A stretch of 64,000 nucleotides of DNA, taken from positions 17,836,001 to 17,900,000 of the forward strand of contig CAMQGK010000567.1 of NCBI GenBank assembly GCA_947000775.1, read 5' to 3'. Under the pieces are notes generated by a model that was not told where the DNA came from, did no database searches, and saw only the letters and a list, made by a program, of their open reading frames with translations. Every line of letters starts with the position of its first letter. Position 1 is the stretch's first letter. Positions 36,101 to 64,000 of this stretch are shown here, in pieces. The stretch is from Pterois miles (lineage: Eukaryota > Chordata > Actinopteri > Perciformes > Scorpaenidae). Both the position numbers and the translations under genes were made by a program.

Positions 36101-38271
36101 CATATTTTTCCATCTGGTCATTTTCAGGGTTTATCTTCACGGGGGACATTACTCACCGCATGCTGACTGCAACACAGTACATCGCCCCTCTAATGGCTAA
36201 TTTTGACCCCAGCTACACTAAAGAATCCACTGTGCAATACCTGGATAATGGTAAGATACCCCCTGATATTAGAACATGCTTGTCTGATTACTTGTCTGAC
36301 TCTTGTTTGACCTTCACTGTTTTCAGGTGAGGTGTTTGTGGTCCAGTGGGAGCAGGTCAGACTCCCAGGAAAAGAGTCAGAAGGAGGCTTTACATTTCAG
36401 GCTGCACTTCACAAAACAGGAACCATCACATTCAGCTACCGAGATGTGAGACACACGTCTGTTCTGTGCTCTTATAGTAGCCTTCTCTTCCTTATTACTG
36501 CATGCGTAAGTGATTTCTCTTTTTGTCTGTTTATCAGATACCTCTGTCGTTAGATGTGATCGGTTCACCTGAGCATCCAGTGAAGGCCGGTTTGTCTGAT
36601 GCCTTCATGGTCACACCACCTTCTCCCGAATCACCAGGTCAGTAATAATGTTTATGCATGTGCCTTTCAGCCTTCAGAGAGTCTTGTGAAAACTTTCAGA
36701 TATTTAACCCTGTGATATCGCTACCATAGATCTGACTCAATGTGTTACATTAAAGGGTCAGTGTGTAGGATTTGGCGGCATTGCAGATTGTAACCGAGTA
36801 CCCCACCACTCACTCAGGCTCACTTCCAAGACTCAGACTAATGTGAGCCGCCAAGTGTAAAACAGTGGTAACATTGTTCGCCTCGCTCAGAGGCCATCCA
36901 TACCATAATAACACTACTACTAGGACCAGCAGAAATCAGATGGCGGCTGGCGGTACCACAAGTCTGCACTTTTGGGCTCACATTACCTTTCTGTACCATG
37001 TATATTGTTATGCACCAAACACCATGGCAAATTCCTGTATATGAAAAACAACATGGCATTAAACCTGATTCTGATTCAGATGCCCAATTGCGGACGATTT
37101 ATGAGTACCATCGGGTTGAAATAGACACTACAAAGATCATCAGTTACTCCGCTGTTGAGTTTACTCCTCTGCCTAGTAAGTGATCCATATCCATCATCAT
37201 TATAGGATTAGTTTATTCAATTAGCACTCAACAATAAATCTGTGTCTCTCTGTTCAGCCTGCCTGCAGCATGACAGCTGTGAGCTCTGCCTCTCATCCAA
37301 CCAAACCTCTGGTTGTAGTTGGTGCAATGTACTCCAGAGGTGAGTGGGACATTATGATAGCCCAGATGTTCACATAGTGCAGTTTTACCCTCATAAATGT
37401 CTGTTTTAGGTGTTCGGATGGTATGGATCGACACAGACAAGAGTGGTTGGACTACGCCTGTTCAGAAGAGGTATTGCTGCAAGTTAAGAATGAAAATCTG
37501 CTTATGTACCATTTTTTGAGACTAATGCATCTATGATATTGTATATGGACAGAGTAAAAATGCAACCTGTGAGGATTACTCCAGGGGTGACAGCTCCACT
37601 GGTTCCTCTGTCACACCAGAGCTCGAGGATGTGACCTCACTGACTCCTCTGCTGAAAGGCTGTGTAGGTGAGGCTGAGCTATTTTTTACAGTACAGTATA
37701 ACATATGCACTATTTCAACACATTTGTGTTGCTCAATAAAAGCAGATTCTGCAATGAAATCTGTATAGAAATGACTGCTTTCAGTCTTTTTTCAGATAAG
37801 ACCTCACATCATATATTTAATACTGGCAACGGTGAGTTAATACTTGTAAGAGACGTTACAGTTAAGCCTTATGAAGGCATGTAAATATGGGGCTTCATCT
37901 TCAATACAGATGTGAGGACAGATTCTTCAACCAAGAGTGAGGGGTTGGCTAACACAGGAGTGATAGCCGGTATAGCAGCGGCGTTGGTGTTACTTTTGGC
38001 TCTGATACTGGTAGCTCTTTACATCAACCACCATCCTACTGCTGCATCACCACTCTACCTCATCCAGGTGAGCACTCAACGTGTCCTGCATCATTGACAT
38101 GCTTTAATCACACGTCAACGTCAAACATACTTTTTTCTGTGCTTGATTTTTTTATAGCGACGCAAGAGCTACTGGCCATCCTTGAAGTTTCAAAAGCAAC
38201 AGCCTGGTTACACAGAAGTGGAAGGAGAAGGTCATGAAAAAGACAGCATTGTTGAAGCTGGGCCATGTTGA
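24034..38271 (+). CDS. plxdc1: plexin domain-containing protein 1 (tumour endothelial marker 7 family)
   Basis: Single-pass type I membrane glycoprotein; the mammalian family is enriched in tumour endothelium and has been reported to bind extracellular matrix and PEDF. Fourteen exons join in phase to 486 residues: 24034-24112, 31144-31307, 31561-31704, 35945-36014, 36128-36250, 36327-36445, 36538-36637, 37080-37175, 37258-37339, 37410-37470, 37553-37667, 37796-37831, 37910-38067, 38158-38271. Order: signal peptide (1 to about 16), linker with an RIRR site (58-61), nidogen-like region with LSFDFPFYGHYLRQITIATGG and HRMLTATQYIAPLMANFDP, EYHRVE, a cysteine-rich PSI domain (about 299-346), a Ser/Thr-rich stalk, a transmembrane helix (about 413-435) and a short basic tail with YTEVE. 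Mammalian PLXDC1 is about 500 residues. PLXDC1 is preferred to PLXDC2 from synteny. An AATAAA lies at 38584-38589. Confidence 0.95.
26420..27490. repeat. fold-back (long inverted repeat) element with nested SINE
   Basis: The left arm (about 26445-26665, continuing after the SINE at about 26997-27095) reappears inverted at about 27255-27480. Shared blocks include 'acttgtaaaacacaatgca', 'gtgcctctaattcacaactc', 'catcatttgtaca' and 'aacttagcatttttctaagg'. A SINE at 26690-26994 interrupts the left arm. A 30-bp segment, 'aatccacaaatacagtg' plus flank, is also directly repeated near 26605 and 27098. Confidence 0.75.
26690..26994 (-). mobile_element. tRNA-derived SINE, copy 1
   Basis: On the minus strand it begins with a tRNA-like head: 'gtagctcagtctgtaggg' (A box) and 'ccggttcaagtcccg' (B box). 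It continues through a core with 'cctgagcaaggcaccaaacc' and ends with 'gaatttccccactgtgggac', a LINE-like tail. A second copy lies at 54547-54813. Confidence 0.85.
31144..31307 (+). CDS. plxdc1: plxdc1 exon 2, N-terminal linker with furin-like site
   Basis: Encodes a variable, charged linker followed by the conserved TINTLPDNMTHVV, which matches mammalian 'DTLPDNRTRVV' (from memory). It contains R-I-R-R at residues 58-61 (31236-31247), a furin-type dibasic site, and an N-glycosylation site NMT at 76-78. Confidence 0.92.
31839..31910 (+). tRNA. tRNA-Cys (anticodon GCA), cluster copy 1
   Basis: 72 nt with intact arms. T-arm is CCCAG-TTCAACT-CTGGG and anticodon loop is CTGCAGA. A T5 run follows at about 31923. 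The 5' flank contains 'tttaccagacgatcac', a variant of the flank shared by the minus-strand copies. Confidence 0.92.
32065..32136 (-). tRNA. tRNA-Cys (anticodon GCA), cluster copy 2
   Basis: 72 nt on the minus strand, facing copy 1 tail to tail. Its T-arm sequence is identical to copy 1. All stems pair. The D-loop has one change (AGCGGTAGAGC). No T4 run was seen immediately downstream, so termination is less certain. Confidence 0.9.
32326..32397 (-). pseudogene. tRNA-Cys pseudogene with UCA anticodon
   Basis: Aligns end to end with copy 2, 261 bp away. The anticodon loop is CTTCAGA, so the anticodon would read UCA (the UGA codon). The acceptor stem has several mismatches and the B box is changed from GTTCAA to GCTCCAA, so Pol III transcription is unlikely. 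Confidence 0.85.
32511..32705. repeat. fish LINE/SINE-type 3' fragment with (TCCA)n
   Basis: Begins with 'tccatccatccatccatta', then 'gcttatcccattcaggctca', 'ggttacaccctggactggtc' and 'gacaaccattcacgctcaca'. This is a widespread fish retroelement segment known from memory; it is not assigned to a named family. Confidence 0.8.
32863..32933 (+). pseudogene. tRNA-Cys pseudogene, plus strand
   Basis: 71 nt. Keeps the GCA anticodon (ATGCAGA loop) but has a mismatched anticodon stem, a one-base loss before the T-arm and a damaged acceptor stem. Its 5' flank 'catttaccagactatcaata' is the same flank found 5' of the minus-strand copies. Confidence 0.82.
33162..33233 (-). pseudogene. tRNA-Cys pseudogene with GAA anticodon
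   Basis: 72 nt, minus strand. The loop CTGAAGA changes the anticodon from GCA to GAA (phenylalanine). The B box is altered (CAGCTC) and acceptor pairing is weak. Its spacing to the next copy, 264 bp, repeats the 261-bp spacing of the 32065/32326 pair. Confidence 0.85.
33426..33497 (-). tRNA. tRNA-Cys (anticodon GCA), cluster copy 3
   Basis: 72 nt on the minus strand. Anticodon stem and loop are intact and the T-arm CCCAG-TTCAATT-CTGGG pairs. The acceptor has one G-G mismatch at the fifth pair (3' strand TGGCCCC). Possibly functional, or an early pseudogene. Confidence 0.75.
33642..33710 (-). pseudogene. truncated, chimeric tRNA-Cys fragment
   Basis: 33642-33690 is the 3' two-thirds of a minus-strand tRNA-Cys, up to the anticodon stem. 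It joins directly to 'gggtgcctcttttctgtgaaaa', which matches the 3' end and 3' flank of the plus-strand copy at 31902-31920. The two halves are in opposite orientations. Confidence 0.7.
34771..34842 (+). tRNA. tRNA-Cys (anticodon GCA), cluster copy 4
   Basis: A fully paired 72-nt cloverleaf with T-arm CCCGG-TTCAAAT-CCGGG and a TTTT terminator six bases after the gene's last C. Its 5' flank ('aactcagaacagcagca') does not match the other cluster copies, so it may be the older, founder-type copy. Confidence 0.96.
35221..35693. repeat. AT-rich palindromic element with 20-bp direct terminal repeats
   Basis: 'ttatggaggacgcaacctgc' at 35221-35240 and 'ttatggaggacagaacctgc' at 35674-35693 differ at two positions and flank a stretch that is A-rich (AAAT units) on the left and T-rich (TTTA units) on the right. 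The interior could fold back on itself. Confidence 0.65.
36752..37000. mobile_element. MITE-like repeat in plxdc1 intron 7
   Basis: Begins 'ttaaagggtcagtgtgtagg', a terminus I recognise from abundant percomorph short elements, and continues through 'gtgagccgccaagtg' and 'aacactactactagg'. The right boundary is uncertain. Confidence 0.5.
37258..37470 (+). CDS. plxdc1: plxdc1 exons 9-10, PSI domain
   Basis: Two exons (37258-37339 and 37410-37470) encode CLQHDSCELCLSS...GCSWCNVLQRC and SDGMDRHRQEWLDYAC. The cysteine spacing and CSWC motif are those of plexin-semaphorin-integrin domains. The intron between them is only 70 bp. Confidence 0.93.
37910..38067 (+). CDS. plxdc1: plxdc1 exon 13, transmembrane segment
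   Basis: Encodes a hydrophobic helix from about GVIAGIAAALVLLLALILVA to LYI (residues 413-435), followed by NHHPTAASPLYLIQ, a juxtamembrane motif similar to that in mammalian PLXDC1/2. The last exon adds the basic RRKSYWPSLKF and YTEVE cytoplasmic tail. Confidence 0.93.
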
Positions 38272-39759
38272 AATAATGGATGGAAACATGGATAAATATT
38301 TGGCATTGAACTGATTTCTACAATCATTCAAATATGAACATTTGTCCAAAGCCAATTCAACATTTTCATTCAGTTTAAGATTGTTTTTTAAGCTGCCCAT
38401 GACACCATTGCAATAAGATTAATTTGCTGTTGTGGAGCGTAATGTTATATATTGATTTATGTCATTAGAAATGTATATCTCTGATAAAATGTGTTTCATT
38501 CCACCCTTATTTTTAAACATTATCTGATTTGACTGCAGTAAGTTGTTCCACAAGGTCGACAAAATAACATTTTACATCAGACAAATAAAGATCTGGGTGT
38601 GCTTCGGTTTCAATTTCTGTTAGTTTTGATGGTGAACTTGATTCTTTTGAGTTTCACCTTTTGTTTTGCATGAACACAACCTACTGCACAGCTCCTGAAG
38701 TACACCAGTGTGCACGGCATATCCTTTATGTTTTTGTCAGATTTAGGGTGACCAGGTCCCAACAAGCCAAATGTGGGACTAAAAGTATGTTTGTGTGGGA
38801 CAATGTGGGAAACGTTACAAATGCTGTAGTCTTCAATTTCAATATAATGTCTAACTTAAAAAAAATCTATTCTGCCTCTTAGCTTGTAACATCACTGTGC
38901 TTTGCACTCTGGTTGAAAAATAACTAAATTTGCAAAGAAACTGGGAATCATCTTCCCGCTGGCTTCACCCAGTCATAAGTAGTTACACAGTCTTGTAGCT
39001 TCATTTCCTTTTCTTTGTGGTAGTTTCCATCATATTCTATCTAAAACTGCATAGCTTGTGACTTTTCCCAGTTGGCCACAATGTAGCAAAGACAGGTTAA
39101 CCTGCACTTGACCCACATGATGACAGTCTTCCCTGCTTTCTTCACAGCCGTTGGATAAAAGCCTTATTTTAGAAAAGCGTCTGAGCAGTAGTGGTTTGAC
39201 TTTTGAAAACAAGGGACGAACAAAATGTGGGACATAGTATGAATATGTGGGACAAGGGATAAAAATGCTGTGCAGTCCCTCATTGTCCCTCATCAGTTTC
39301 AGCAGTGCTTGATGATGGACATTAGATGGGTGACAATCCAAAAAGATGTAATGCATAGGCTACTGTGTGTACAGGGGATACAGACAGTACAGCTGTTTTG
39401 TCAGCAGGTGTCATCCTAACCACATGTATCACATGGACCTCAAGCAGGACGTGCCGTGAACGTGGCAGATGTGTAAAAATTTGAATTGAGATCACCGGAT
39501 TGGTAAAGCCCCAAAAACCTGCAACAATGAGGATGATCGCATGAGTTTGCTATGCGAATACAGATGGGACGAGAGCAGACATGTGGGACATCCTGGATTT
39601 CATTACAGTTACACAATACTGGGATTGTGTTGGTACACACAAGTACTTCTGTCTCAGTTAAATGTACATAAATGCTATAGTTACTTAAATAATAATCAGA
39701 TCTTACTTCCAAGTTAAATAAAAATTGAACCTCCCACACTACCTCTTCCTTTTTTGGTC
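38272..39759. other. plxdc1 3' UTR and plxdc1-lasp1 gap
   Basis: The plxdc1 3' UTR probably ends just after AATAAA at 38584-38589. The rest includes a possible dispersed element starting 'gggtgaccaggtcccaac' near 38746. No FBXO47-like or other exon was recognised. Only about 1.4 kb separates the plxdc1 end from the lasp1 start codon. Confidence 0.6.
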
Positions 39760-40026
39760 GGACACGCGCAGTGGAGGGAGGGCGAGCGGGGGGGACGCGG
39801 GAGCGCGCTTTCCGTGTCTGGTTAACGGACTGACAGCCAGCTGTGCGGCTACGACAACAACAAGCTCCTGGATTTGCTACTTACATCTAGATTAGTGTTG
39901 GCCTGCTACTGATCATAATCGTACATTATAGCTAGTTTTTGAAGTGAGGACTCGACGGCGCAGAGCTACAAACCCAGTATCATCGGCGGTTTCCGTGCTA
40001 ACTAGCTAGAAGAGCATTCCTCCAAC
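39760..40026 (+). promoter_or_regulatory. lasp1: lasp1 CpG-rich promoter and 5' UTR
   Basis: The sequence turns abruptly CpG-rich ('ggacacgcgcagtgg', 'gacgcgggagcgcgctt') just upstream of the lasp1 start codon, with no TATA box. This is typical of a broad vertebrate housekeeping promoter. The transcription start is not resolved. Confidence 0.55.
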
Positions 40027-58666
<18,640 letters not shown>

Positions 58667-61344
58667 GTAACTTTCTCTCTCTGCTCGTACCCACTCGGAG
58701 GATTCATCGCTAAACCACATCTTTGAAACACACAGTTTGTTCACATTTTGGCATCGTGCCACATTGGAGGCAATAGGAAAGACGTGCTTAATTTGAAGAG
58801 CCTGACTTGAATTAATCCTAAAAATTGATCTGGGACTACAGCAAGTGCTTTTACAAATCCAGCTTTCAAATAAAATAATCAGTCTAATTCAAGTTTGTAC
58901 ATTTAACATAACTGTGTGCACACATCTTGAAGACACAACGGAGAAGTCAGTCATGAAATAGATTTACAGTGGACAAGTAAGAGACTTGAAGAGAGAGCTA
59001 GAGGGTATCTTCATCATGTAATAGTGTGATACATAGGATGTTATGATGAGCAATCCTAACAGAGGATGTTGGTATAAAGAATAGACAGCTTCCTCTGTTA
59101 TCGGTCTTGTCTTTTTAATGTTAAATCCAACTGAAATACTGAAATTGTAGCACCAGTTAATCATATTAAAAAGTTATGCAGTTTGGAAATATCAAATAGG
59201 ATCTTGCTTAAATCTGTTTTGCAACACTTTCCATTTCCTTTTATCGCCAGTTGAAAAAACAAATCTGTTACGTAACAAAGTATTGCTGCATAAATGTCCT
59301 TAACTGTAGTTAGAAGGCCATTTACTCTTTCAGTTTAAAGAAACTGACAGAATCTGGCTTTTTAAGTTGAGTATTGTAATTTTACCTAAGCAGGTTTAGC
59401 ACAGCCTAAAAATTAGCCTATTAAGAAACAGGTTAGTCTGAAGAAATAGTATGTTGTCAATTGCGACTAAGCTTGACCACATTTGAACAGATTTGTGGAA
59501 ACTGAATTTCCTGAAAATAACCGATGTACATCCTTGTCGTTGTGCAGACAAAGGTGTTTTCATCAGAAGTAGGTAGATGTGGTAAATGTGGTGTTGGTCC
59601 TCCATCACACTGTCTGTGATTGATTGAAATTTCAGGTGGCTTTTTCACATACCCAAAAACACACACATACTCAAATAAGCCAATCCTGGTTTATCCAGTA
59701 CATTTACAGCCTTGTTTCACATTGCTGCTCTCAGCAGTGTTAATATAGTATGGCATTTGTATGGTTTTTTATGATGGTTGCAAACTGGACTTTAGCCTAA
59801 TAAATTGTGTGCTGTTTATACCATACCATATTTTCTGTGTCCCACTATGGAAACAGCTTTTTTGCTGTACATTTTTGGCAGGGCCACCTCAGTGTACTGA
59901 TGTTATATCCTCCCAGATTATCTCCTGCACCTATTTTCCTTCAGATAATCCCCAATCTAAGCTCCACAGCCTGATTTGGAAGTACAGAAAATTACTACTG
60001 TTACTAACTACTACGGCTCTTCCTCCAGAAACTAAAATAACAAAGACCAAAATATATTCTAAGATATAAAAAAAAACCCTCATCAGACCAAAATATCCAT
60101 CTGAACTAGGTCATGTGTTATAGCCTTGATAAAGATGGCTCTGATAAGTCACAGAGATTTGTGCTCATCAACAGAATTTAACAATCTCACGTAGGCTGTG
60201 TGTAGGTAAAGAAAAGCATAACAAATCCCATAAACTGGCTATAAAATGTTATTATATATGGCAGTAAACTATAGTGGCAGATAGTCAACAACCCTGATGC
60301 GATCATGTGAGGTTTCACTTCTCTTATTCACGCCATGTCTGGGTATGTTCCTTAGTATTACAGGAACCTGTCTATCAGTGTGATCACTTAAGTAACCACA
60401 GAAAAGCCATTGGAAGCCACATGAAGCCGTTTAACGCATGTTTTAGCGCAAGTCAGTAGAAAATCCCCTTCAAATTCAGTCATGTTGAGCCTCATTAACC
60501 ACAAAAGACTCTGCCAGATCCTGGAGTAACTGATATATTAACCTGGACAGTGGAAGGATCCAGAGGGAAAAGCTGAAGGAGAGGCTTGTTTTCTCAGCAT
60601 GTAGCGGTGGAGAGTGTTGTCCAGAGAGGAGGCAGGGCTTATAAAAGAAAGCACATCCCTCGTCTTATCCGGGTGTCAGTGTCAAACACTACAGATGAGA
60701 CTGGGGTATGTGTATGTGTGAGAGTATTGGGTGGGGTCAGTGGTTGTGTGGGGTTGGGGAAAACTGGGGGATTGAGAGACAGATGGTGTTTTTCTCCACG
60801 GATTGTGCATCCTAACAGCCCCCCACAAACACTCAACCATACACCAAGAGACAGTCATTATACTAATGGTCTATCATAGTAAGAATAAGACTATTAATAC
60901 ACAAAAGATGTTTGTATGTGATGGTGAAGGATTTTTATAATCACAAATAATGAGCATTCTTTGTCTTCACCATAGCACAGTGGTCATAATGGACAGGAAA
61001 TTTTGATTTAACAAAAAAAAAAGCTTTTAACAGAAGTAGATTACTCTGAAATGATCTATGAATAAAAAAAAAGTTCCCCACAGAAAGAGGACACAGTTTA
61101 AAGTAAACAAGAGTCCTCTCTTGACAAGGACAGCTCAGATGTGCTTTTTGGGTGCAGAAATTGAAGAAAAATGAACTGACTGTGCTGCAAATCAACCCCT
61201 TAAGGAAAAGGGCACTTTTAAAGAACTTCCTGTTAAACTGCAGAATATTTGAAGTGGTATTTTAAAACTTAATCCTACTTTTTCCCACTTGTCTTTGATG
61301 ATTATACTGTCCACTATTCATTCACATACATGCATAGTTAAAGG

Positions 61345-62075
61345 GCGGGTCCAGTGTTTTTTTTAGGTTTTTATATTATTCTGTAGATTCAAATCTGAAC
61401 TTGCGTATTTTGGTCAAAGTATGTATGTATGTATGTTCAAAATGCTATTTTCCTAAGCCCCAGATCTTTTTCCCACAGGGGAAATGCATGTTGATGCTGC
61501 TACATTTCAAGTATATATACATCCGTTGTCAGTGTATTAAAGTTACATACAGTAACTTAGATGGCAGTCGACATGCTCCCAGTTTGGAGAAGCAAACAGG
61601 AGTACCGGCACGGAAGCAAAGCAATGTCCGGCTGTGTGGATGTCATGTCAATTTGCATCTCAATGTCACACTATAACACAACAAACTAACCAATCTATGC
61701 AGCCGTAGACCACCAACTCCCATGTTCTGCAAGGTAAAATGACTGTTAATGAAGAAGGATGGTTTTGAAGATGGTGATTTAACGGCTTCAGAGCTTTGGA
61801 GTTGTCTGATGGTGAGGGAATGTAGTAAAAATAAGTCAGGCGAACAGTAATTTTATCTCCCAGAATGCAGGTTTATACATGCAAAATTCCAAACTAATCC
61901 TGTCAGTTATTTCCTAAATTAGCACAACTAACTTTGACTCAGCTAGTGCTAGTGTTCACTTTATTCATAACCTTGTTGATTAGTGTACTTGTAAAGCTAC
62001 GTCACTGCTTTTAGCAATGACTGAGTGGGCGTTTCCATTTGAAAAAAGACGGAGGAGAACACAGATGGATCTGCC
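61345..62075 (+). repeat. dispersed repeat family B, copy 2
   Basis: Direct-orientation relative of 46655-47415. Shares 'caaaatgctattttcc', 'cagtttggagaagcaaacag', 'actaactttgactcagc' and 'aaccttgttgattag'. Confidence 0.7.
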
Positions 62076-62309
62076 CTCTTAATGTAGACATGTTTAGATA
62101 TGAAATAAGCCTCTTGTACTATGATGCTTGTGTACTACAGTATTATTTTCATGTACTCTTTGTGTGTGTGTTTGTGTCAGCGTAAGGAAGTTGAAAGTGC
62201 TTGTGGAGAACTGTGGCCATCTAACCCCTTACCAACACCGCCGCTGTGTTGCTACGGGAACCCTATTGCTATGGCAGCAGGGTAGAGGTTTGTCACACCT
62301 CATTACAAG

Positions 62310-62720
62310 ATTGGGGGGGGGGCAGAAAAAGAGAGAGAAAGAGAGAGTGAGGGTTAAAGAAAATGGAGAGAAGGAATTGGGGAGGAGGAGAGGCACATGA
62401 GCGAGGCAACAAAAAGAGGAAGAGACAGGAAGGCACCAACGCAGAGAGAGAGGGAGGAGAACAGGGTGAAAGAGGAAGAGATAAAAGTAAATCCCCAGAG
62501 GAAGGAAAGCTAGAGGAATGCAAATACAAGCAGAGAGAAAGATTATAATGAGGAAGAGCTCCAGCTCTATGGGATGACTCTGTTGAGGCAGTAAAATATG
62601 AATGAATGAAAAAGGAGCACAGAGAGAGAAGGTGGGTGGGGAAAGAAAGCACAGGCATGATTGGAGGAGAAGAAGATGTTGCATAGACCTCAGAAAGACA
62701 AAGGAGATGGACTGAGAAAT
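62310..62720 (+). repeat. polypurine stretch
   Basis: About 400 bp of strongly A/G-rich sequence (GAGA, GGAAGA units). It explains a long antisense Ser/Leu/Pro-rich open frame that has no recognisable domain. Confidence 0.8.
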
Positions 62721-62934
62721 AAAAAGGCAGAGGATCATACGTTGACTGATGGGAGCGGAGCAAGAGTGAAGGACAAAGATGGGTCGAGGCCACATTAATC
62801 TTCTTCATGACTTATCTTTGTGTGCAGGCTTGAGAGCCGTGTATAATTTCCCGTGGAATGAGGATCAGCCATAGTTTTCTCCCAGTATTTCAATGAGCGT
62901 CACGCCAGGGGTGACAGCACATATGGACGTATCT

Positions 62935-62937
<3 letters not shown>

Positions 62938-62992
<55 letters not shown>
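62938..62992. repeat. (CA)n dinucleotide tract
   Basis: About 55 bp of CA repeat. Confidence 0.97.
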
Positions 62993-62994
<2 letters not shown>

Positions 62995-63429
62995 TTATCT
63001 GTGAATCACAGCCATGTCATGTCATCACAAGGCGTCGGGAGATGAGAAGAGGATTGGTCAGCACTCTGTAAAGCAGTGTCAGACATAATGTGGTCATTGG
63101 TGGGTTGGGGAGGGGAGCATGGAGGGATGGAGCTCTGTCTCCTGGTAATACACTGTGCAGGCAGGCTCCATTCTTGGAGGAGTGCAGGAGATCGGTGCCG
63201 TCACCATGGAGGCAGGACTAAGGGTTTGGTTGGTGTAGGGAGGTGGAATCAAATGATTTATCATTATTGAAATGTCTGAGCATGTGCTGATGGATCAGAT
63301 GAGGAAGAGCTAGAATATGTAGCTGTTTCTTTAAAAAATAAAACATGTACCTGACTTCCAGTCACAGATGTGTAAATTGTTGTGATTCTAGGCTTGAAAA
63401 CCTCCAATCTTGAAACTTGTCAGCTATCT

Positions 63430-63950
63430 GTCTCACAACGGATAGTCCTCTGGTTGCAAAAAGAAGTCTGATTCTATAGAAGTCTATGAGAAAATGAGCT
63501 GACTTCTCATTTGATTTATTCCCTCAGTAAACATTGTAAACATGACTTTATGGTCTCAGTTGCTAGTTTCAAGTCTTCTTCAATACAGCATGATGTTCAT
63601 TTAGTAAATTATGGTCCCATGACTACAAAGCAGGTATGCTTTAGGGCGTGGCTACCTTGTGACTGGCAGGTCGCTACCACGGCATTGTTCATGTTTTCAT
63701 CTTAGAACTTTAACTCTTTCACAATGTGTTTTCAGTTCATGATAGTTAACTGTAGCATTTTGGTTTCCTAAAAATGTTTTATTCAGTGTTCATTCGTAGT
63801 TAGCTCCACCTCTCGTGTCACTTCTGGTTGGATAAAACCAAGATGGTAACAGCCAAAATGCCAAACTTGAGGCTTCAAAACAGCAGTGCACAAACCAATA
63901 GGTGACATCACAGTGAGTACGTCCACTTCTTATTTAGTCTATGACCAAAG
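63430..63950 (-). repeat. dispersed repeat family C, copy 2 (inverted)
   Basis: Reverse complement of the 43765-44280 copy: shares 'cacttctggttggataaaac' and 'gccaaaatgccaaacttga', and ends with 'gtccacttcttatttagtct'. Confidence 0.75.
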
Positions 63951-64000
63951 CCTGCTCGTATGTGATTGGTCAATACTACTCTTATAATACTCCTGAATTT

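Larger units (their letters stand above)
58667..64000 (+). other. lasp1 intron 3, running off the window
   Basis: Contains repeat family B (61345-62075), a purine-rich stretch (62310-62720), a (CA)n tract (62938-62992) and repeat family C (63430-63950). No further lasp1 exon was found. Confidence 0.65.

Noticed and set aside
39030..39356. 108-residue minus-strand open frame between plxdc1 and lasp1, considered as a remnant fbxo47 exon
   Set aside because: No F-box-like pattern, it lies in sequence that looks repeat-derived, and it has no supporting splice sites.
62229..62808. 188- and 171-residue minus-strand open frames, Leu/Ser/Pro-rich and seemingly membrane-like
   Set aside because: They overlap in different frames over a polypurine stretch. 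The hydrophobicity comes from CTT/CTC/TTC codons, not from a conserved protein.

Overview
This is nuclear DNA from a ray-finned fish, most likely a percomorph (perch-like) teleost. The genes are vertebrate genes split by GT-AG introns, and the gaps are full of repeat families I associate with percomorph genomes: tRNA-derived SINEs, short inverted-repeat elements, simple repeats and the 'ctaacgttagct' type of element. Nothing bacterial, viral or CRISPR-like was seen.

Four protein genes lie on the + strand. (1) cacnb1, voltage-gated calcium channel beta-1 subunit, 3' part only: seven coding exons from 3932 to 10682 with two alternative ends. One is a short muscle-type (beta-1a-like) tail read through at 8846-8944. 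The other is a long brain-type (beta-1b-like) tail at 10143-10682. (2) arl5c, a complete six-exon ARF-like GTPase of 179 residues, 15198-18750. (3) plxdc1, plexin domain containing 1 / tumour endothelial marker 7, a complete fourteen-exon type I membrane protein of 486 residues, 24034-38271. (4) lasp1, LIM and SH3 protein 1: the first three coding exons (LIM domain and start of the nebulin repeats), 40027-58666, with the remainder beyond the right edge. The neighbourhood matches human 17q12 (CACNB1-ARL5C-PLXDC1-LASP1), except that lasp1 points the same way as its neighbours and no FBXO47-like exons were seen between plxdc1 and lasp1.

tRNA-Cys(GCA) genes form a second layer. One intact copy is at 20187-20258 (-), between arl5c and plxdc1. 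A cluster in plxdc1 intron 3 (31839-34842) holds four near-intact copies on both strands plus four decayed or chimeric copies. Two of the decayed copies have changed anticodons. Shared flanks show that most of the cluster arose by local duplication and inversion.

The rest is intronic and intergenic DNA. It holds a ten-copy tandem repeat of about 101 bp in arl5c intron 1, two copies of one tRNA-derived SINE (one nested in a fold-back element), a decayed hAT transposase fragment with a BED-type zinc finger, several dispersed repeat families, long dinucleotide tracts and a CpG-rich lasp1 promoter. All identifications are from reading the sequence and from memory of the families; no alignment or database search was run.
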